The translations under genes and the position numbers were made by a program. Positions 62,321 to 64,000 of a stretch of 64,000 nt of DNA are shown piece after piece. A model generated the notes under the pieces. The model was given only the letters and a program-made list of their open reading frames with translations. It ran no database searches and was not told where the DNA came from. Each line of letters begins with the position of its first letter. Position 1 is the first letter of the stretch. Source of the DNA: Candidatus Nitrosocosmicus arcticus (lineage in GTDB: Archaea; Thermoproteota; Nitrososphaeria; Nitrososphaerales; Nitrososphaeraceae). The stretch lies in contig NZ_ML675586.1 in the NCBI RefSeq assembly GCF_007826885.1, positions 62,001-126,000 on the forward strand. The letters are read 5' to 3'.

Positions 62321-63169
62321 TTATTCTTCAAATATTTCTTTTAGTTTTTTTACAGAGTCAGTATAGGTTTTGCTGTCAAGATCAGTTGCAGAATAATTCA
62401 ATTGTTTGCTCATCTCTTCCATAATGGAATCATCTATATTTTTCTTTAATTTTTCACTTGAATCGGATTCACTTTGTATATTGTCATCTTTCTTTTTATT
62501 CATGAGGACTTTTAATCCCGATTTGACGTCTGGATTTTTTATTTTCATGTTGGTTTCATCTAGGACTACATTCTGTTTATTGCGTAGGTATTGTTCTGGT
62601 ATCGAGTCTGGTTCCTTTGATTTATCAAACATTGATTTAATTATATCCTCATCATAGTAAGTTGATAACCGGGTTACAAAAGGTAGATCCCTCAATAATA
62701 AAACCAGGGTCTTTGCTAGCGAATGTATTTCCCTCAAGCATTGAACCTTTACTGATCCTTCAGTATCAGGACTCATGACAATGTTCCAACATTCCTTTTT
62801 AATTAACTCTATCTCATCTATACATTTTCTATAAACGCTTATGTATGCGTGATGATTCACTGCCAGCCGATAATACCATTGCTTGTCTTCCATTTCTTCC
62901 GATTTCTTCAGATACTCTATGCCTGATCTCTCGATCCAAATTTTTGTCTTGGAGGCAATATAACATTGAATATCCTTGATAACCATAAAGCCTTTCAGAA
63001 TTGCTTCCTTGTAGCACAGCCTCACCCATTCTTTTTCCGTATTACGTAGTTGTCTAACTGACTTTACTTTTTTTAAGATTATTAATCTGTCACCAAATAT
63101 TGGATCATACATACTTTCGATTTCTTTAAATTTATCATGATGATATCCCGAAAAAATCAAACTTCTCAT
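62321..63169 (-). CDS. Hypothetical helical protein
   Basis: The protein has 282 residues, mostly helical and charged. A central region (EWVRLCYKEAILKGFMVIKD, RLAVNHHAYISVYRKCIDEI, LREIHSLAKTLVLLLRDLPF) is followed by an Asp/Ser/Lys-rich linker and a C-terminal helix (YTDSVKKLKEIFEE). No membrane segment, signal or known motif is visible. The long conserved-looking frame and a purine-free A/T promoter region support a real gene. It may come from a mobile element, but no neighbour confirms this. Confidence 0.55.
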   Translation of the reverse strand: MRSLIFSGYHHDKFKEIESMYDPIFGDRLIILKKVKSVRQLRNTEKEWVRLCYKEAILKGFMVIKDIQCYIASKTKIWIERSGIEYLKKSEEMEDKQWYYRLAVNHHAYISVYRKCIDEIELIKKECWNIVMSPDTEGSVKVQCLREIHSLAKTLVLLLRDLPFVTRLSTYYDEDIIKSMFDKSKEPDSIPEQYLRNKQNVVLDETNMKIKNPDVKSGLKVLMNKKKDDNIQSESDSSEKLKKNIDDSIMEEMSKQLNYSATDLDSKTYTDSVKKLKEIFEE

Positions 63170-63322
63170 TTATATATAAGTAATAATTGTATTTAGATCT
63201 TTCTTTAATTATTAGTCGAAGAATTTGGGATATTTATATAATTGCAAAATACCATAAACTATGGTGCAGTAGCACCATAAAAGTTAGTTCGTATACATTC
63301 GTTTGCTGTTAGTTTAAGAGAT

Positions 63323-64000
63323 TCAATGTCTAAATCTACGTTCAAATTTTCTTCTTAAGGCGATGAATAGAGTTCCTAATAGTGGAATACTTAAAACTCG
63401 GATAACAAAATCTAGAATAGAATTGTCTGATTTAGTTTGAAAAAGATCTGATAATGTGGATTGGATGGGTTCAGAGATCCTTTGATAAGTGGAACATCCA
63501 TTACAAGGATCAAATACGAAGAAAATGCTCGAGGATAATATTGTTAGTGCTCCTATCCAAAATAATGGCCTTTTGTAAGATTCACCGTAATTACAAATGA
63601 TATTATAAACCGCAATTAAAGAAAAATGTCTTTGAGCCCACTTTTTCTTTTTAATGAAAAGTGATCGATCGGTGTCAGCATAAATCCTTCGAATCTCCAT
63701 TTCTCGTATGAAAAACTGGCTTGCCTCCTCATACCTCATATTGAATTCGTAGTTTTCTCTTAAATGTCGATAATTCGTAAGAATATCATTTTTTTTGATT
63801 TGCCATGGAATTGCTCTTTTGGTTTGTGTATTTTCTTTGGCGTTCCTTGCTTTCTTATACCATTTCTTTTTTTGTTCATTATCTAAATTTTCTTCGACTA
63901 ACCTTTCCGGCAATATTTTATATTTATGCTTTTCATTTCCCCATATTATGTGAGGATCGAAATTTAATTCACTTATATCTGTATGAATAAAATATGCATT
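63323..64000 (-). CDS. Membrane protein, N-terminus beyond the window
   Basis: The frame is open to the last base, so the gene begins outside. The visible 225 residues start within a region like the end of pentapeptide-repeat proteins (AYFIHTDISELNFDP, then IIWGNEKHKYKILPERL). A helical block YRHLRENYEFNMRYEEASQF and FIREMEIRRIY follows, a pattern often found after pentapeptide repeats, with two membrane segments (PLFWIGALTILSSSIFFVFD, FVIRVLSIPLLGTLFIALRR) at the C-terminus. A Cys pair CNGC lies between them. Starting at the internal TTG (63913) would cut a continuous domain. The role is unknown. Confidence 0.6.
   Translation of the reverse strand, partial: NAYFIHTDISELNFDPHIIWGNEKHKYKILPERLVEENLDNEQKKKWYKKARNAKENTQTKRAIPWQIKKNDILTNYRHLRENYEFNMRYEEASQFFIREMEIRRIYADTDRSLFIKKKKWAQRHFSLIAVYNIICNYGESYKRPLFWIGALTILSSSIFFVFDPCNGCSTYQRISEPIQSTLSDLFQTKSDNSILDFVIRVLSIPLLGTLFIALRRKFERRFRH

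Overview
The window looks like an accessory, secretome-rich stretch of an ammonia-oxidising archaeon of the Nitrososphaera/Nitrosocosmicus type. This placement is inferred from low GC, TATA-box promoters 20-28 nt before starts, UPF0200 and PsbP-related proteins, and many Asn/Ser/Thr-rich secreted proteins. No amo, rRNA, intact tRNA, CRISPR or classical transposase gene is visible, so the placement rests on protein style only.

Layout. 0-7 kb: secreted PsbP-like and FxLYD-like proteins, a methyltransferase, a curlin-like repeat protein and a flavin reductase-like protein. 7.6-15.3 kb: cytosolic genes, namely a methyltransferase, a GC-richer cNMP-binding/thioredoxin-reductase-like fusion that looks transferred, an AsnC-GAF regulator, a UPF0200 kinase and a DUF1428 protein. 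16-27 kb: secreted hypotheticals, a 10-TM family protein, a BNR propeller, and a decaying patch with two reading frames interrupted by in-frame stops, one of them PsbP-PsbP-matrixin. 27-36 kb: NHL and YVTN propellers, a HtrA-type protease, a Met-rich secreted peptide and an M11-like metalloprotease. 36-46 kb: second copies of the 10-TM and FxLYD families, a DUF72 protein, and a divergent DUF899 / ArsR-SRPBCC locus with a perfect 22-bp palindrome between. 46-55 kb: a vanadium-haloperoxidase-like enzyme, a TPR membrane protein, the second curlin-like paralogue, a STAS-like protein, a nuclease-fold protein, a tyrosinase-like protein and a second DUF72 protein. 55-64 kb: a zinc-ribbon protein, a large Excalibur-repeat secreted protein, a HEPN-like protein and a membrane protein cut by the window end.

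The most striking signal is non-coding. About thirty copies of a modular repeat lie between genes. A conserved centre (CGTGGGGAT) follows one of several lead sequences and continues into one of three alternative tails: A (AAGTTCCCTGTGGTAGTAGGG), B (a hairpin with core TTCAAGGTTGAA) or C (a palindrome CCGATATCGG). Every copy I found lies on the + strand whatever the direction of the flanking genes, and several form composites of 150-230 bp. I know of no described element that matches this.

Together the genes suggest a cell investing in extracellular proteins (adhesins, propellers, proteases, possible amyloid and copper binders) and in redox or oxidative chemistry (haloperoxidase, tyrosinase-like, thioredoxin-reductase-like, DUF899). 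Links between them are inferred from content; few real operons are visible.
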